The notes below the pieces were generated by a model that worked only from the letters and a program-made list of their open reading frames with translations, was not told where the DNA came from and searched no databases. A stretch of DNA of 64,000 bases from Candidatus Propionivibrio dominans (GTDB lineage: Bacteria; Pseudomonadota; Gammaproteobacteria; Burkholderiales; Rhodocyclaceae). This document shows positions 63,327 to 64,000 of this stretch, one piece after another (position 1 is the stretch's first letter; each line of letters begins with the position of its first letter). The position numbers and the translations under genes were made by a program. Location: contig JADJNC010000067.1 of NCBI GenBank assembly GCA_016709335.1, forward strand, positions 1-64,000, in the 5' to 3' direction.

Positions 63327-64000
63327 ATGAACAGCACCGACCTGGCCATCGACGTCAGCCATCTGGTCACCCACTACGGGAGCCGGAAGATTCTCGACGA
63401 CATCAGCTTCCAGGCGCGTCAGGGCGAAATCATGGTCATCATGGGCGGCAGCGGTTCGGGCAAGAGCACGCTGCTGCGCCATCTGCTCGGCCTGCATCAG
63501 CCGACCTCGGGCAGCATCAGGCTGCTTGGTAAGGACATCACCCAACTGAGTGCCGACGAGATGTACGATCTGCGCAAGAACATGGGCGTGGCCTTTCAGG
63601 GCGGCGCGCTGTTCAACTCGATGACCGTCGGCGAGAACGTCGAGCTGCCGCTGCGCGAACATACCCGGCTCGACGAGAATACCATGCGCATCATGAGCCG
63701 CATGAAGCTGGAGGTGGTGAATCTGGCCGGTTTTGAAAACCTGATGCCATCCGAACTGTCGGGTGGCATGATCAAGCGCGCGGCGCTGGCCCGGGCCATT
63801 GTCATGGATCCGCGCCTGCTGTTTTTCGACGAGCCTTCGGCCGGACTCGACCCGGTGGTTTCGGCCGAACTGGACGAACTGATCCTGATCCTGCGCGATG
63901 CGATGAACATGACGATTGTCGTGGTCACGCACGAGCTGGAGAGTGCCTTCAAGATTGCCGACCGCATCACCGTACTCGATCAGGGGCGCATCCTGATGTC
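63327..64000 (+). CDS. MlaF-family ABC ATPase, truncated by the window
   Basis: The frame from the ATG at 63327 runs to the window end (224 codons). It shows MGGSGSGKSTLLRHLLG (Walker A), AFQGGALFNSMTVGENVELP (Q-loop), LSGGMIKRAALARA (signature) and LLFFDEPSAGLDP (Walker B). These are MlaF-type features, including SGGMxKR. It starts 15 bases after the permease gene. Confidence 0.93.
   Translation, partial: MNSTDLAIDVSHLVTHYGSRKILDDISFQARQGEIMVIMGGSGSGKSTLLRHLLGLHQPTSGSIRLLGKDITQLSADEMYDLRKNMGVAFQGGALFNSMTVGENVELPLREHTRLDENTMRIMSRMKLEVVNLAGFENLMPSELSGGMIKRAALARAIVMDPRLLFFDEPSAGLDPVVSAELDELILILRDAMNMTIVVVTHELESAFKIADRITVLDQGRILM

Noticed and set aside
62313..63932. Antisense ORF of 539 codons over the MlaE/MlaF genes
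   Set aside because: It lies wholly opposite two well-supported ABC genes, has no motif, and is a by-product of high GC.

Overview
The window looks like a betaproteobacterial chromosome, most probably Rhodocyclales (Accumulibacter, Dechloromonas or Propionivibrio-like). This rests on the rRNA sequence, the betaproteobacterial-type glutamate-cysteine ligase, the gshA-gshB-apbE-PTS order, metX-metW, and the dense GC-rich coding. No database search was possible, so the taxon is an inference.

Layout. 1-3330: the 3' part of an rRNA operon (23S, 5S, terminator). The 23S gene carries an intervening sequence (IVS) in helix 45, with long heptad-repeat inverted arms and a frameshifted four-helix-bundle ORF. 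3392-12570: housekeeping and envelope genes (DUF2189 membrane protein, msrA, an MBL hydrolase, tcdA, an Hpt/HD-GYP gene, FKBP, an RluF-type pseudouridine synthase, an M23 peptidase, a YpfJ-type metallopeptidase, a lipase-like hydrolase). Two of these genes have disrupted frames. 12571-18836: an accessory stretch with the mobile mystery A/B (HTH/Fic) pair, bracketed by repeats and a decayed duplicate of a cupin gene start, then a DUF2868/DUF3482 GTPase pair and a second Fic protein. 19136-25647: hydrolases, arsC, a CBS protein, a COG4324 peptidase and kefF-kefC. 25990-36893: acyltransferase, YbiT-type ABC-F, ahpC-ahpF with an OxyR-like site, SPFH protein, rRNA methyltransferase-like protein, RIO kinase, HD-GYP and PhzF. 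37010-49131: PanE-like reductase, an orphan N6-adenine methyltransferase, the gshA-gshB-apbE-PTS(IIA-HPr-EI) run, and the metX-metW-ampG-SMUG1 run of overlapping genes. 49132-52600: an AT-richer island with a Rap1a/Tai-like protein, a NERD protein, small ORFs and an IS630-type element. 52600-57264: a MacAB-like export operon (adaptor, ATPase, two permeases) in which every intergenic gap holds a short-period inverted repeat. 57500-64000: a secreted protein, a PAS/GGDEF cyclase, a partner-switching set (GAF/PP2C phosphatase, RsbW-like kinase, STAS antagonist), and the start of an MlaE/MlaF lipid-transport operon that runs off the window.

How parts work together. Glutathione synthesis (gshAB) fits with KefF/KefC, the glutaredoxin-coupled ArsC and the AhpC/F peroxidase system. 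Two HD-GYP genes, one of them broken by a stop codon, and one GGDEF gene point to c-di-GMP signalling. The PTS genes have no sugar permease here, so a regulatory role is likely.

The most unusual material is structural. Families of short tandem repeats in inverted arrangement sit in the 23S IVS and in intergenic gaps, several palindromic REP-like families are scattered through gaps, and the Fic/HTH module has visible insertion scars. Three or four frame disruptions cluster in the first 8 kb and could be real decay or sequence error.
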